Below, piece by piece: positions 29,633-38,659 of a DNA stretch of 64,000 bases. Numbering within the stretch: position 1 is the stretch's first letter; each line of letters begins with the position of its first letter. The position numbers and the translations under genes are program-made. The notes beneath the pieces are model-generated. The model searched no databases. It was not told the origin of the DNA and was given only the letters and a program-made list of their open reading frames with translations. The stretch is from Phyllobacterium sp. 628 (GTDB taxonomy: Bacteria; Pseudomonadota; Alphaproteobacteria; Rhizobiales; Rhizobiaceae), in contig NZ_CP050301.1 in assembly GCF_014189505.1 (NCBI RefSeq), positions 937,501 through 1,001,500 on the forward strand, in the 5' to 3' direction.

Positions 29633-30523
29633 TCAGTCGAAACGCTTGGCGTTCGAGATGTAATGGCTGACATACCGGCTGGAAATGCGGCTGACAGGCA
29701 GAATGATCAACACATCGGTCGTACCGAAGTCATGATCAACCACGGCACCGTCGCCGATCATGGCACCAAGACGCAGGTAACCCTTGATCAATGGCGGCAT
29801 GGCAAACAGGGCAACCTTCGGGTTGACCGCTTCGCTCGGTACCAGATCCATTGGCTGATACAGCGACGGCAGAGCTTTAACGTCCCAATCTGCCGTAGCG
29901 CGGCAATTGTGATGCAGGAACGACAGCGGCAAGGCGTGCGCAGCTGGAACAGTGCCCTGGAACGAGGCACAGCCGAACATCACGTCGATGGCGTGGTAGC
30001 GGCAATAGCTCCAGATGCCCTGCCATAGCAGTTCAACCGTGCGCTTCGAACGGTATTCCGGCAAAACACAGGAACGTCCAAGCTCAAGAAAGTGCATCTG
30101 CGGTTTGGCGGCGACGAGATTATCGATCGTATATTCGCTAGCCGAGTAAAAACCGCCGGTCTTGTGGGCAACTTCCGAGCGCATCAGCCGGTACGTACCG
30201 ACAATTTGCTTGTGCTTTGGCCCAATGATCGAGGTGTCGTAAACGAGCAGATGGTCGCATACCGGATCAAAACGGTCCGCATCGCGCTGCTCCAGAGAAG
30301 CAGAGCCTTTCGCGCCCAGTTCATCGAAAAATACCTTGAAACGGAGCTGTTGCGCAGAAACGATTTCGGCCTCGGTTTGCGCGAGACATACTTCCATCGT
30401 CCCAATGCGTCCGAGCACCGAGACAAGGTGTGGCGCCGTAAACGGCGAGGGTGTTGAATCAACCTGCGACATCGTGTGCTGATCTTTAAAGATAGACGCA
30501 GGTTCAAGCAAGGCGAAGCTCAT
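29633..30523 (-). CDS. olsB: Ornithine lipid N-acyltransferase (OlsB-like)
   Basis: A 296-residue GNAT-fold acyltransferase of the hemolysin-like/OlsB group. It links a 3-hydroxy fatty acid from acyl carrier protein to the alpha-amino group of ornithine, the first step of ornithine lipid synthesis. Conserved pieces are QQLRFKVFFDELGA, DHLLVYD, VGTYRLMR, FLELGRSCVLPEYRSKRTVELLW and HYISNAKRFD at the end. Ornithine lipids are common in Brucella and rhizobia. No olsA is adjacent, which is not unusual. The exact start among in-frame ATGs in the first 20 residues is uncertain. Confidence 0.85.
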   Translation of the reverse strand: MSFALLEPASIFKDQHTMSQVDSTPSPFTAPHLVSVLGRIGTMEVCLAQTEAEIVSAQQLRFKVFFDELGAKGSASLEQRDADRFDPVCDHLLVYDTSIIGPKHKQIVGTYRLMRSEVAHKTGGFYSASEYTIDNLVAAKPQMHFLELGRSCVLPEYRSKRTVELLWQGIWSYCRYHAIDVMFGCASFQGTVPAAHALPLSFLHHNCRATADWDVKALPSLYQPMDLVPSEAVNPKVALFAMPPLIKGYLRLGAMIGDGAVVDHDFGTTDVLIILPVSRISSRYVSHYISNAKRFD

Positions 30524-30629
30524 AACGATTCGCTCTCATCATGGTTGATCGGCAATCACTAGATGCCTGAATACAACAATTGGATGACGAGCACATGACG
30601 AGCAAAAGCCTGTCAATATGACCTTCTGC

Positions 30630-31133
30630 TTAGCTTCCCCCGGTCTGGCCCTTCTGCGCTTTGCGATCGCGCAACCAGACAAAAATTTCTTCAAGCACGA
30701 CGAATGCTGCACCGATGGAAATATAAGTGTCAGCCAGATTGAAGACGGCAAACGACCATGATGGCAGATGGAAAAGAATATAATCAACGACATAACCCAA
30801 TAGGCTACGGTCGATGAGGTTACCGATGGCACCGCCAATGATCAAGGCAAATCCCACCCGCGAGATCCAGCGCGCAGCTGCCGTGCTCCACCAGAGATAG
30901 CTGACAAAGGCGATAACCACCGCGGTCAGTCCGATCAGGGCAAGGTCATGCAGACCGCTCAGCATCGAAAAGGCAATGCCATTATTGTGAACGCGGAACA
31001 GCGCCAGAAATGGCAGCACATCAATCTGCTGCTGGTAGTCCATGCGGGTCTCAACCAGATATTTGATAATCTGGTCACTCGCCACCGCGAGGATGACAAT
31101 GACGAGCAGGCCGAAAAAGGATTTGTTCTTCAT
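30630..31133 (-). CDS. lspA: Lipoprotein signal peptidase
   Basis: A 168-residue inner-membrane aspartyl protease that removes signal peptides from prolipoproteins. Four hydrophobic segments are seen. The two catalytic Asp lie in [11 protein letters not shown] and [14 protein letters not shown], both exact family motifs. ATG 31133 overlaps the stop of the preceding RNA methyltransferase (ATGA), so the genes are coupled; the longer frame to 31265 would overlap that gene deeply. Confidence 0.95.
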   Translation of the reverse strand: MKNKSFFGLLVIVILAVASDQIIKYLVETRMDYQQQIDVLPFLALFRVHNNGIAFSMLSGLHDLALIGLTAVVIAFVSYLWWSTAAARWISRVGFALIIGGAIGNLIDRSLLGYVVDYILFHLPSWSFAVFNLADTYISIGAAFVVLEEIFVWLRDRKAQKGQTGGS

Positions 31134-32011
31134 GAGTTGTCCTGTTTGCTGCCATCGAGCGTCAACGCGTCGCGGCGGATCTCGAACAGCATCACACCGG
31201 TTGCAATGGCAAGATTGAGCGAATCGGCACGGCCTTCCTGCGGGATGCGCGCAAGCTTGTCGCAAGTGGCCGCCAGTGTCTCTGGCAGACCCTGCTGCTC
31301 ATTTCCCATCAGCAGAACCACCGGCTTGCCCTTGTATGGGATCGTTCGGTAATCCACGGCGCCTTTGAGGTGCGTGCCGACGATGAGGCCGGAAAAACCT
31401 TTGCGCCATGCAAGAAAGTCAGCCTCGGTTGTGCGCACCAGCGGCATGGCAAACAGCGAGCCCATGGTGGCGCGCACGGTTTCAAGCGAAAACGGATCGG
31501 TAGTATCACCGATCAGAATGATACCCTTGGCGCCCGCCGCATCCGCTGTGCGGATGATCGTGCCGAGATTGCCGGGGTCGCGCACCCGGTCGAGAGCCAC
31601 ATAAACCTCATTGCCATGCGGCCTGATCGAGGAGAGCGATTCCAGCTTCTGTTCAAAGACGCCGACAACCATTTGCGGATTGTCCCGCCGGGTAATGGCC
31701 GAAATCACCTTCTCGTTGACTTCAAGCACGTCGGCACCCCTGGCAATGGTGCGTGCGGCAACCTGTTCAACCAGTGAGTTGCCCTTGCCGGCTTTGGAAT
31801 AGACCAGAGTTTTAATGGTCCAGCCGAGATCAAGCGCATCGATGACGAGTTTCAGGCCTTCCGCAAGGAATACACCCTGCTGATCCCGGAACTTCTTCAG
31901 CGCCAGCGACCGCAAATCCTTGACGATAGGATTGGTCAGACTGGTGACTTCCTTGACCTTGCCGGGCTTGGAAATGAAACTGCCGTGCTGGCGGTCATCT
32001 TGTTTCGTCAT
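31130..32011 (-). CDS. SPOUT-family RNA 2'-O-methyltransferase (TrmH/SpoU type)
   Basis: A 293-residue RNA methyltransferase. The N-terminal RNA-binding domain has the ILVE-like FLAEGLKLV (about residues 41-49), and the SPOUT knot has [21 protein letters not shown] and [10 protein letters not shown]. The family methylates ribose in rRNA or tRNA; the target cannot be told from sequence. ATG 32011 overlaps the stop of the upstream methyltransferase gene by four bases, and its own stop overlaps lspA. The three genes therefore form a coupled string. Confidence 0.9.
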   Translation of the reverse strand: MTKQDDRQHGSFISKPGKVKEVTSLTNPIVKDLRSLALKKFRDQQGVFLAEGLKLVIDALDLGWTIKTLVYSKAGKGNSLVEQVAARTIARGADVLEVNEKVISAITRRDNPQMVVGVFEQKLESLSSIRPHGNEVYVALDRVRDPGNLGTIIRTADAAGAKGIILIGDTTDPFSLETVRATMGSLFAMPLVRTTEADFLAWRKGFSGLIVGTHLKGAVDYRTIPYKGKPVVLLMGNEQQGLPETLAATCDKLARIPQEGRADSLNLAIATGVMLFEIRRDALTLDGSKQDNS

Positions 32012-33114
32012 TTGGCACCCCAGCGGCTGAACAGGGAAGTGGAAAGGGCACGCCCCGAGGAGCGTTCGCGCAGGATGAGTTCGCCCGATTGGACTTCGCC
32101 GCCAAGACCGGTGAATGCATCGCGCATCAATTCGTGGATCGCAAAGAACGACGCGCGGATCGAATAGGCTGTGAGAACGACGCCGAGTGCGTTGGGTGTC
32201 AGGATGGATCGGCAAAGATCAACCATATCCGGCAGATTGTCGAATAGCTGCCAGACTTCGCCATTGGGGCCGCGGCCATAGGCTGGCGGATCGAGCAGGA
32301 TAATGTCGTAGCCGCTGCCACGCCGCTCTTCACGGGCGACGAACTTCATCGCATCTTCGCAAATCCAGCGGATGGGCTTGTTCGAAAGCCCGGCCATTTC
32401 CTGATTTTCCCGCGCCCAGACAATCGCCTTCTTAGACGCATCGACATGGGTGACTTCCGCACCGGCACGCGCCGCCACAAGCGACGCGACACCGGTATAG
32501 CCAAAGAGATTGAGCACTTTCACCGGACGCTTGGCGCTGCGGATCAGCTGATCCATGTGTGACCAGTGCGTCCCCTGTTCGGGAAACACGCCGACATGAC
32601 GAAAGGAGGTGAAGCGGCCAAAGAACGGAATGCCTTCATAGGCCAGTGGCCACGTCTCGCCGAGGGGCACTTTCGGAAAATGCCAGCGTCCGACACCTTC
32701 TTCATCCGTATTGCCGGTAAAGATCGCGTCTGCCTTGTCCCATTCCGCCTTGCTCCAGGCGGGAAGCCAGATCGCCTGTCCCTCGGGACGGACAATCCGG
32801 TAAGGGCCATACTGTTCAAGCTTCAGGCCGTTGCCGCTGTCGAGCAGCGCATAATCATCGGATGGAAGCGTTTCAAGAATAAGTCCGGTTTTCTCAGTTG
32901 GGCGTGCGCCCGTGCGGCGGGTGAGAACGCGCGTGGGCAACGGCTCGGAACGCGGCGGTGCTTTCACGCGGCTATCATTGTCCAGAGCCTGCGCAGGCTT
33001 GGCAAACTGCGGACGCGGCTTGGTGGCCGCCTGCCGGTACGGCGCAGCATTTGGTGCTGTGCCCTTCGGGCCAGCCCCCTTGGCTTTTCTGATTTTTCCG
33101 CCAGACGATTTCAA
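32008..33114 (-). CDS. Class I SAM-dependent methyltransferase (RlmI/RlmK-like)
   Basis: A 368-residue protein. The first 70 residues are basic and rich in Pro/Ala/Lys and look disordered. The catalytic half has the SAM motif LNLFGYTGVASLVAARAGAE (about 204-223), the acidic VDASKKAIVWARENQ, and ILLDPPAYGRGPNGE, which resembles the DPPxF/Y motif of base-N or C5 methyltransferases. Rhizobial relatives are annotated as rRNA large subunit methyltransferases. The start is TTG 33114 with a weak GAGG upstream; no better ATG is seen. It heads the string leading to lspA. Confidence 0.85.
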   Translation of the reverse strand: MKSSGGKIRKAKGAGPKGTAPNAAPYRQAATKPRPQFAKPAQALDNDSRVKAPPRSEPLPTRVLTRRTGARPTEKTGLILETLPSDDYALLDSGNGLKLEQYGPYRIVRPEGQAIWLPAWSKAEWDKADAIFTGNTDEEGVGRWHFPKVPLGETWPLAYEGIPFFGRFTSFRHVGVFPEQGTHWSHMDQLIRSAKRPVKVLNLFGYTGVASLVAARAGAEVTHVDASKKAIVWARENQEMAGLSNKPIRWICEDAMKFVAREERRGSGYDIILLDPPAYGRGPNGEVWQLFDNLPDMVDLCRSILTPNALGVVLTAYSIRASFFAIHELMRDAFTGLGGEVQSGELILRERSSGRALSTSLFSRWGAK

Positions 33115-33198
33115 ACCGCTATGTCCTCGTGATCCCTTGGCCCTTGATCCAATGGTGGTTTCCTATGCCAAGACGAGGAAAGGCGAAAGCAAAAACAC

Positions 33199-34173
33199 TC
33201 AAACAGTGGCTGCAATCGCCTTTTCATAGACCAGAATGCCCGCCGCAAGGTCTTCCAGCGCTGCGCCAACCGATTTGAACAAGGTTATTTCATCCGCCGA
33301 CTGGCGCCCCTTGACGTTGCCGCGCGTCAGGTCAAACAGATCACCAACCACATGGCTCGCGCTGATAATACCCGCCTTGATGGGCTGGACAATGTCGCCG
33401 CCTTCCTTCAGCGCGCCATCTTTGGCGTCAACAAACACCCGGGCCCGCTTGACGCATTCATCGTCGCTTTCACGCATGGTCGGGGTGAAAGCACCAATCA
33501 AATCGACATGCGCACCCTTTTTCAGGTGCTTGCCGAAGATAAGGGGCTCGGTCGATAATGTTCCGGCGGCAATAATATCGGCTTCGGCGATTGCTGCATC
33601 CTTGTCCGTTACTGCCCTGGCATTGAAACCATCGGCGGCAAGCTCAGCTGCCACCTTTTCCGCATTGTCAAAATTGCGATTCCATATGGAAATTTCCCGG
33701 ATCGGCCGGATCGAACTATGGGCACGGGCCAGAAATCCCGAAAGTGCGCCCGCGCCGAGAATAACCAGCTTGGAAGCGTCTTCACGGGCGAGATAACGGG
33801 CCGCAAGCGCGGACGCGCCAGCCGTGCGCCATGTCGTCAGGCGCTGGCCATCAATCAGGGCCTTGGGCTCGCCGGTCTTACCATCGAGCAACAGATAGAC
33901 ACCCATCACGGCGGGTTTTGCAATCGCGCCATTGTCGGGCGAAACGGTGACGATCTTCACGCCCATATAACCTTTGGACGAATCGCCAAGCGCATCGAAA
34001 TCCGACCATGCGGGCATCAAAAGCAGGGTGGATGCTGCACCATCGGGCCGGTCAACCGTGTGGTGGTGCCGTACCGGTTGGATAACACCCTGCCGGAAGG
34101 CTGTTTCGATCGCATTGATCATATCCGGCCAGTTCAATAGCCCATCGACCTCAGCCGGAGAGACCAGTTTCAT
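33199..34173 (-). CDS. Ornithine cyclodeaminase/mu-crystallin family protein
   Basis: A 324-residue NAD-dependent enzyme of the OCD family. The Rossmann motif is VILGAGALSGFLARA (about residues 136-150). Substrate residues include the conserved Lys in GYMGVKIVTVSP and the TWRTAGASALAARYLA segment, with Asp in the late DLIGAFTPTMRE. Members of the family catalyse ornithine to proline, alanine dehydrogenation or ketimine reduction; the reaction is not decided by sequence. ATG 34173 is followed by a normal N-terminus. It may help nitrogen recycling, but no partner gene is adjacent. Confidence 0.88.
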   Translation of the reverse strand: MKLVSPAEVDGLLNWPDMINAIETAFRQGVIQPVRHHHTVDRPDGAASTLLLMPAWSDFDALGDSSKGYMGVKIVTVSPDNGAIAKPAVMGVYLLLDGKTGEPKALIDGQRLTTWRTAGASALAARYLAREDASKLVILGAGALSGFLARAHSSIRPIREISIWNRNFDNAEKVAAELAADGFNARAVTDKDAAIAEADIIAAGTLSTEPLIFGKHLKKGAHVDLIGAFTPTMRESDDECVKRARVFVDAKDGALKEGGDIVQPIKAGIISASHVVGDLFDLTRGNVKGRQSADEITLFKSVGAALEDLAAGILVYEKAIAATV

Positions 34174-34197
34174 CGTAAATCCTTGAAAGTGCGCTGC

Positions 34198-34527
34198 TTA
34201 ATGCAGTGATGGGAGATTGGGGGTAGGCGTGGCCGCAGTTGATTTGCGGGCTTCGATGCGCAGGAGTTCGGCTTCCTGCTTGCGCTGGCGTGCCAGCTTG
34301 CGGTGCTTGCCCTGATTGAACCATGTGGCGAAACTGCCAAGGATCAGGCCGATAATCATGGCTGCAAAAAGCCAGACGAACAGCGGAGCCCCATAGGAAA
34401 GCCCGGGATTGCCGGGATTGAACGGGTCAATCGTGAAAGTCACCAGCCCACGGTTTGCCACTGATAATGCAATCAAGATGACGGCAAGCGGTACGAGAAT
34501 AAGGACGACAATAACGCGATTGACCAT
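34198..34527 (-). CDS. LapA-family (DUF1049) inner-membrane protein
   Basis: A 109-residue protein with two hydrophobic segments (about residues 4-24 and 47-70) and a basic, coiled C-terminal tail (NQGKHRKLARQRKQEAE). The pattern VANRGLVTFTIDPF and LFVWLFAAMIIGLILGSFATWF fit LapA/YciS-type proteins linked to envelope assembly. ATG 34527 follows AGGGAGAGAAAT; an upstream in-frame start at 34548 is weaker. It follows ihfB closely, the classical arrangement of ihfB-lapA, so the two are probably co-transcribed. Confidence 0.85.
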   Translation of the reverse strand: MVNRVIVVLILVPLAVILIALSVANRGLVTFTIDPFNPGNPGLSYGAPLFVWLFAAMIIGLILGSFATWFNQGKHRKLARQRKQEAELLRIEARKSTAATPTPNLPSLH

Positions 34528-34598
34528 ATTTCTCTCCCTGAGCGGCAACAGTTCACGAATACTGAGACGACGATAGAACCCCAGCCTGTTGTGAAGCT

Positions 34599-34880
34599 TT
34601 AGTCAGCGTTCAGCCTGTCACGCAATTCCTTGCCGGTCTTGAAAAATGGTACCCACTTTTCTTCGACATCAACGCTGTCGCCTGTGCGCGGGTTGCGGCC
34701 GCTGCGTGCAGGACGGTTTTTCACCGAGAATGCACCAAACCCGCGAAGTTCAACCCGGTTTCCCTCTGCCAGAGCATCGGTAATCTCGTCAAAAATGGCG
34801 CCGACGATGTTTTCGACATCGCGCTGAAACAGGTGCGGATTGCGGTTGGCGATGATCTGCACGAGTTCTGATTTGATCAT
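34599..34880 (-). CDS. ihfB: Integration host factor beta subunit
   Basis: A 93-residue HU/IHF-family DNA-bending protein. The signature [21 protein letters not shown] is complete, with the intercalating Pro. The N-terminal [17 protein letters not shown] and the length match IhfB/HimD. IHF bends DNA at sigma-54 promoters, at attachment sites and at many operators; both RpoN and an integrase are encoded in this window. Confidence 0.96.
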   Translation of the reverse strand: MIKSELVQIIANRNPHLFQRDVENIVGAIFDEITDALAEGNRVELRGFGAFSVKNRPARSGRNPRTGDSVDVEEKWVPFFKTGKELRDRLNAD

Positions 34881-34958
34881 GGCGAAATCCCTTCTGGTTC
34901 AGGTTCAATTCCACACGGTCTGTAAGACTATGTCACTGATCCTGTAAGCTTAAATACC

Positions 34959-35957
34959 TTATTGCGCACCGACAGGCCTGCCGTCAACGTGCCAAACAGA
35001 AACGAGCCCGTCAAGGAAGATACGCTCGCCGGTCAAATCACGCAGCAATCCCGCGCCTTCCTGCGGAATACCGAGATATTCAGCCAGCATTTTCAACGCG
35101 GACTGCGAAAGAAGCGAGTTAAACGTTGATTTTTGTACCGGTTTCCACTCAACCACCTTCAATTTGTCATCCACGCCCTTGGTTTTCAACCAGGCGATGG
35201 CTTTGTCTTCGCCGCCAAGTTCATCGATAAGTTTGTTAGCAAGGGCCTGCCGCCCGGTGAAAACCGAACCGTCAGCCAGTGCCAGCGTCTGTTCGCGGGT
35301 AAAATGCCGCCGTTCCTGCACCAGACCGACAAACCAGTCGTAGGAATCCATGATCATGCGATGGATCATTGCTTTGGCTTCGTCGCTGGCAGGGTTGAAG
35401 AAATTCGGCTCCGCCTTGAGCGGGCTGGATTTGATGGTTTCAACCTTGACGCCGATTTTCGTCAACAGTTCCGAAATATCGGGATACTGGAAGAGGACGC
35501 CGATCGAGCCCACAATCGATGACTGCCGGGCGACGATGTGATCGGAAGCGCTGGCGATCATATATCCGGCCGATGCCGCGAGTGTTCCCACCTGCGTTAC
35601 AACCGGCTTCTTGACGGCGACCTTGCGCACGGCTTCATAGATGGCTTCACCACCAGCGGTTGTCCCGCCCGGCGAATCCACCGACAGAATGACACCTTTC
35701 ACCGCGTCGGAATCCGCAACGCCTTCCAAACGTTTGATGAGTTCGTCATTCTCAAAAATAGTTCCCTCAATCCTTACCTTGGCAATATGCGGCACTGTCT
35801 TGCCGGAAAGTCCGTCGGAGCCGGAGAAAAAACCATAGAGACCGATCAATGCGATTGCTGCAATCAGGAGAGCAATAACACGCCAGAATGTCAGTTTGCG
35901 CCGGAGCCGGCGCCTGTCGATGATTGCATCCGCAGTGTTTGCCATGGTCTTGTCCAT
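34959..35957 (-). CDS. sppA: Signal peptide peptidase SppA (S49 serine protease)
   Basis: A 332-residue membrane-anchored protease that cleaves remnant signal peptides. One membrane span lies at about residues 26-46 after a basic stretch. The S49 core has SVDSPGGTTAGGEAIYEAV, TLAASAGYMIASASD with the catalytic Ser, and VETIKSSPLKAEPN for the Lys base. It is the short, single-domain form. The start is either ATG 35957 or ATG 35945. The lpt genes are divergent on the other side of a 280-base gap. Confidence 0.9.
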   Translation of the reverse strand: MDKTMANTADAIIDRRRLRRKLTFWRVIALLIAAIALIGLYGFFSGSDGLSGKTVPHIAKVRIEGTIFENDELIKRLEGVADSDAVKGVILSVDSPGGTTAGGEAIYEAVRKVAVKKPVVTQVGTLAASAGYMIASASDHIVARQSSIVGSIGVLFQYPDISELLTKIGVKVETIKSSPLKAEPNFFNPASDEAKAMIHRMIMDSYDWFVGLVQERRHFTREQTLALADGSVFTGRQALANKLIDELGGEDKAIAWLKTKGVDDKLKVVEWKPVQKSTFNSLLSQSALKMLAEYLGIPQEGAGLLRDLTGERIFLDGLVSVWHVDGRPVGAQ

Positions 35958-36118
35958 TCCTGTCCGGTTCTCAGCCAACATTCTTCTGCGGCAACATTTT
36001 CCCGATGTCTAGGTTCAGAATCCGGATTTACATATCATGATTTTGCAACCCTGCCCCTTGGTTTGCACTAGTGGGCAATTTGTCCGATACCTTGTATATA
36101 GACGAATGAGGGCCTATT

Positions 36119-36148
36119 TGTTCGATCAAATGCAACTTGTGCTATAGG
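36119..36148 (+). promoter_or_regulatory. Candidate promoter of the lpt-rpoN gene string
   Basis: TTGTTC at 36119 and CTATAG at 36143 are spaced by 18 bases and fit the rhizobial sigma-70 pattern loosely. No other clear promoter is seen between sppA and lptC, which are divergent here. Nothing else stands out in this 280-base gap. Confidence 0.4.
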
Positions 36149-36236
36149 TCTGTTTCATTTCATCGAAAAATAACCACATTGGCGTTCAATGAACCGCAGC
36201 GCCAATACATCGTAAATCGGTAGCATAGCCAAACAT

Positions 36237-36974
36237 ATGTCCATTGAGCTTAAACATACGCATCCGGACAGCGATGCAACAACTGCTGCTGCGCAGCATG
36301 CAGAAGTTGCGCGGCAATTTGCGGCGACCGAGAAAGATTCGCATGTTTTCCATGCCGCTGAGCGCCATTCGCGTCGCGTGCGCTTCCTGAAATTTGCTTT
36401 GCCCACCATCGCTTTGATTGGTGCGGCGGTCTTTTCCTGGTTCACATTCTTCTCCACGGCCAACATCCCGAGCAACATCACGCTGGACAGCGCCGGCATT
36501 CAGGATGGCAAGCTGGTCATGACCAATCCCAAACTGGATGGTTTCACCAAGGACAAGCTGCCCTACAAGATGAGCGCTGAACGCGCCCTGCAGGATGTCG
36601 GCAACAGTTCCCTGATCACGCTGGAAAACATCAATGCGGAGATTCCCGTTGGTTCAGATTTGCGTGCGCAAGTTCAGGCCAAGTCGGGTCTTTATGATAA
36701 TGCCAACCGTCAGTTGAAGCTCGACAATGACATAACGCTGACAACGTCAGACGGTATGACAGCGCAGCTGAAGTCGGCTGACATCAATATACAATCCAAC
36801 AGTATGTCGACCGATCAGCCGGTGCGGATTGAAAATAGCAGCGCCAGTATCGTTGCAGACAGCATGAAAATCACCGAGAGTGGCAAAGTAATGGTCTTTG
36901 AAAAGGGTGTCAGGCTTGTCATTCAGCCCGCAAAGCTGCAAGAAGGTCGCAAGGAAGCCAAATCACAGCAGTGA
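36237..36974 (+). CDS. lptC: LPS export protein LptC
   Basis: A 245-residue bitopic membrane protein bridging LptBFG and periplasmic LptA in lipopolysaccharide export. A 57-residue cytoplasmic N-terminus precedes one span (FALPTIALIGAAVFSWFTFF, about 57-76). The rest is a periplasmic beta-rich LptC/OstA-like domain. It is longer at the N-terminus than E. coli LptC, as usual for rhizobia. It is followed by lptA and lptB in the conserved order, which supports the call where primary sequence is weakly conserved. Confidence 0.88.
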   Translation: MSIELKHTHPDSDATTAAAQHAEVARQFAATEKDSHVFHAAERHSRRVRFLKFALPTIALIGAAVFSWFTFFSTANIPSNITLDSAGIQDGKLVMTNPKLDGFTKDKLPYKMSAERALQDVGNSSLITLENINAEIPVGSDLRAQVQAKSGLYDNANRQLKLDNDITLTTSDGMTAQLKSADINIQSNSMSTDQPVRIENSSASIVADSMKITESGKVMVFEKGVRLVIQPAKLQEGRKEAKSQQ

Positions 36975-37018
36975 TTGCTGGTTTCATGGGGATATCCCGG
37001 ATTTAGGAGATTGAGATA

Positions 37019-37651
37019 ATGTCGCGCGGGACAAGACTGATCAGCATTTCGTCTATTGCATTGGGCATTCTGGCATCATCCATGATCGGTCCTGTTGCAG
37101 CTCAGGAGGCCGGCAAGGCTGGCGCTTTGAACAGCGGCATGAAACTTTCGAGTGATCAGCCTATCCAGATCGATTCTGATCGCCTGGATGTTCACAACGA
37201 TGTTGGAACGGCAACTTTTACGGGTAATGTTACGGTCGCTCAGGGCACCACGCTGATGAAGGCGGGCTCGATGATCGTTTATTATGTCAAGAAGCCTGAA
37301 AAGACCGAAGCTGAAAAAGCCGCTGACAAGGCTGCCAAGAAGCCTGATGACAAGGCAGCGCCAAGTGCCGCCGGTGCGCAGGACATTGATCATATCGAGG
37401 TCAATGACAAGGTTTACGTCAAATCCGAAGATCAGGTTGCCACGGGCGATCATGGTACATTCGATATGAAGACGCAGGTTCTTGTTCTGACCGGCAGCAA
37501 GGTCGTTCTTTCGCAAGGCGACAATGTTGGTGTTGGTTGCAAGCTGACGGTCCAGATGAAGAGCGGTCAGGCTCAGCTGGAAAGTTGTAAAAACGGCTCG
37601 ACGGGCCGCGTCTCTATCGTCGTCGCTCCCAAAAGTGCTCCGAAAAATTAA
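37019..37651 (+). CDS. lptA: LPS transport periplasmic protein LptA
   Basis: A 210-residue periplasmic OstA-fold protein that carries LPS across the periplasm. The signal peptide ends near MIGPVAAQEAG (residue 28). The OstA pattern IQIDSDRLDVHNDVGTATFT then GNVTVAQGTTLMKAG is clear. A Lys/Ala/Glu-rich insertion (about residues 87-120, with EAEKAADKAAKKPDDKAAP) interrupts the beta jellyroll and is probably a disordered loop. GGAG lies 10 bases before the start. Confidence 0.9.
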   Translation: MSRGTRLISISSIALGILASSMIGPVAAQEAGKAGALNSGMKLSSDQPIQIDSDRLDVHNDVGTATFTGNVTVAQGTTLMKAGSMIVYYVKKPEKTEAEKAADKAAKKPDDKAAPSAAGAQDIDHIEVNDKVYVKSEDQVATGDHGTFDMKTQVLVLTGSKVVLSQGDNVGVGCKLTVQMKSGQAQLESCKNGSTGRVSIVVAPKSAPKN

Positions 37652-37664
37652 ACCGGCGGTATAA

Positions 37665-38492
37665 GTGTCCCTGTTTTCGCGTCGCTCTCCCAGCAAGATT
37701 CCCGCACGGCCGGATGCCCGTATTTCCCAGGAAATGCGGGCTGCCGATCCGTCGGCTACCGATCGCATGAAAGGCACGCTGGTCGCGCGCGGCATCAGCA
37801 AGAGCTATAATGGCCGTCAGGTGGTCAATGGCGTCTCGTTCGGCGTGCGTGCCGGCGAAGCGGTTGGCATTCTGGGGCCCAATGGCGCCGGTAAGACCAC
37901 CTGTTTCTATATGGTCACCGGACTGGTTCCGGTCGACAAAGGCAATATCGAGATCGATGGTTTTGATGTGACGACGATGCCGATGTATCGCCGTTCGCGT
38001 CTCGGTATCGGCTATCTGCCGCAGGAAGCGTCGATTTTCCGTGGGCTTTCCGTCGAGAACAACATTAAGGCGGTGCTTGAAGTCGTCGAAAAGGATCGCA
38101 GTGCCCGGGCGCAGGAACTCGATTCGCTTCTCGAAGAATTTCACATCGCCCATCTGCGCAAGGCTCCGGCCCTGTCGCTGTCCGGTGGTGAACGCCGGCG
38201 TCTTGAAATCGCCCGTGCCTTGGCGTCGCGTCCGAACTTCATGCTGCTCGATGAGCCCTTTGCCGGTGTGGACCCGATTGCCGTTGCCGATATCCAGCAG
38301 CTGGTGCGGCATCTGACCAGCCGCGGCATCGGTGTTCTTATCACCGATCACAATGTGCGCGAGACGCTGAAGCTGATTGACCGCGCCTATATCATCCATG
38401 CCGGTCAGGTTCTGACCCATGGCCGCCCGGATGAAATTATTGCCAATCCAGATGTGCGTCGCCTGTACCTCGGTGATCAGTTCAAGCTCTAA
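37665..38492 (+). CDS. lptB: LPS export ATPase LptB
   Basis: A 275-residue ATPase for LPS export. Walker A is GPNGAGKTTCFY, the signature LSGGERRRLEIARA, Walker B FMLLDEPFAGVDPIA and the H-loop LITDHNVRET, all close to LptB. The start is GTG 37665, giving an N-terminal extension of about 35 residues seen in rhizobial relatives; ATG 37767 is the alternative that begins at the conserved domain. It follows lptA by 13 bases. A hairpin (TTCCGGCAG/CTGCCGGAA, 38503-38524) lies just after it, without a strong T-tract. Confidence 0.93.
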   Translation: MSLFSRRSPSKIPARPDARISQEMRAADPSATDRMKGTLVARGISKSYNGRQVVNGVSFGVRAGEAVGILGPNGAGKTTCFYMVTGLVPVDKGNIEIDGFDVTTMPMYRRSRLGIGYLPQEASIFRGLSVENNIKAVLEVVEKDRSARAQELDSLLEEFHIAHLRKAPALSLSGGERRRLEIARALASRPNFMLLDEPFAGVDPIAVADIQQLVRHLTSRGIGVLITDHNVRETLKLIDRAYIIHAGQVLTHGRPDEIIANPDVRRLYLGDQFKL

Positions 38493-38590
38493 TTTTATCA
38501 ATTTCCGGCAGTTTCCTGCCGGAATAGGCGTCCAGAGCATGCAATTGAGTTAAATCTTCCCTGAAAGAGTCGTTTTTTGCTTTGTTGGAA

Positions 38591-38619
38591 TTGACAAGCA
38601 AGGATTGGGCCAGTTCTGT
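38591..38619 (+). promoter_or_regulatory. Candidate rpoN promoter
   Basis: TTGACA at 38591-38596 with a 17-base spacer to TTCTGT at 38614-38619. It lies in the lptB-rpoN gap after the hairpin, so rpoN can be transcribed separately from the lpt genes. Confidence 0.5.
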
Positions 38620-38659
38620 ACGTTGAAAAGAATTTCGTACAGGAGTAACCGCGCCCACC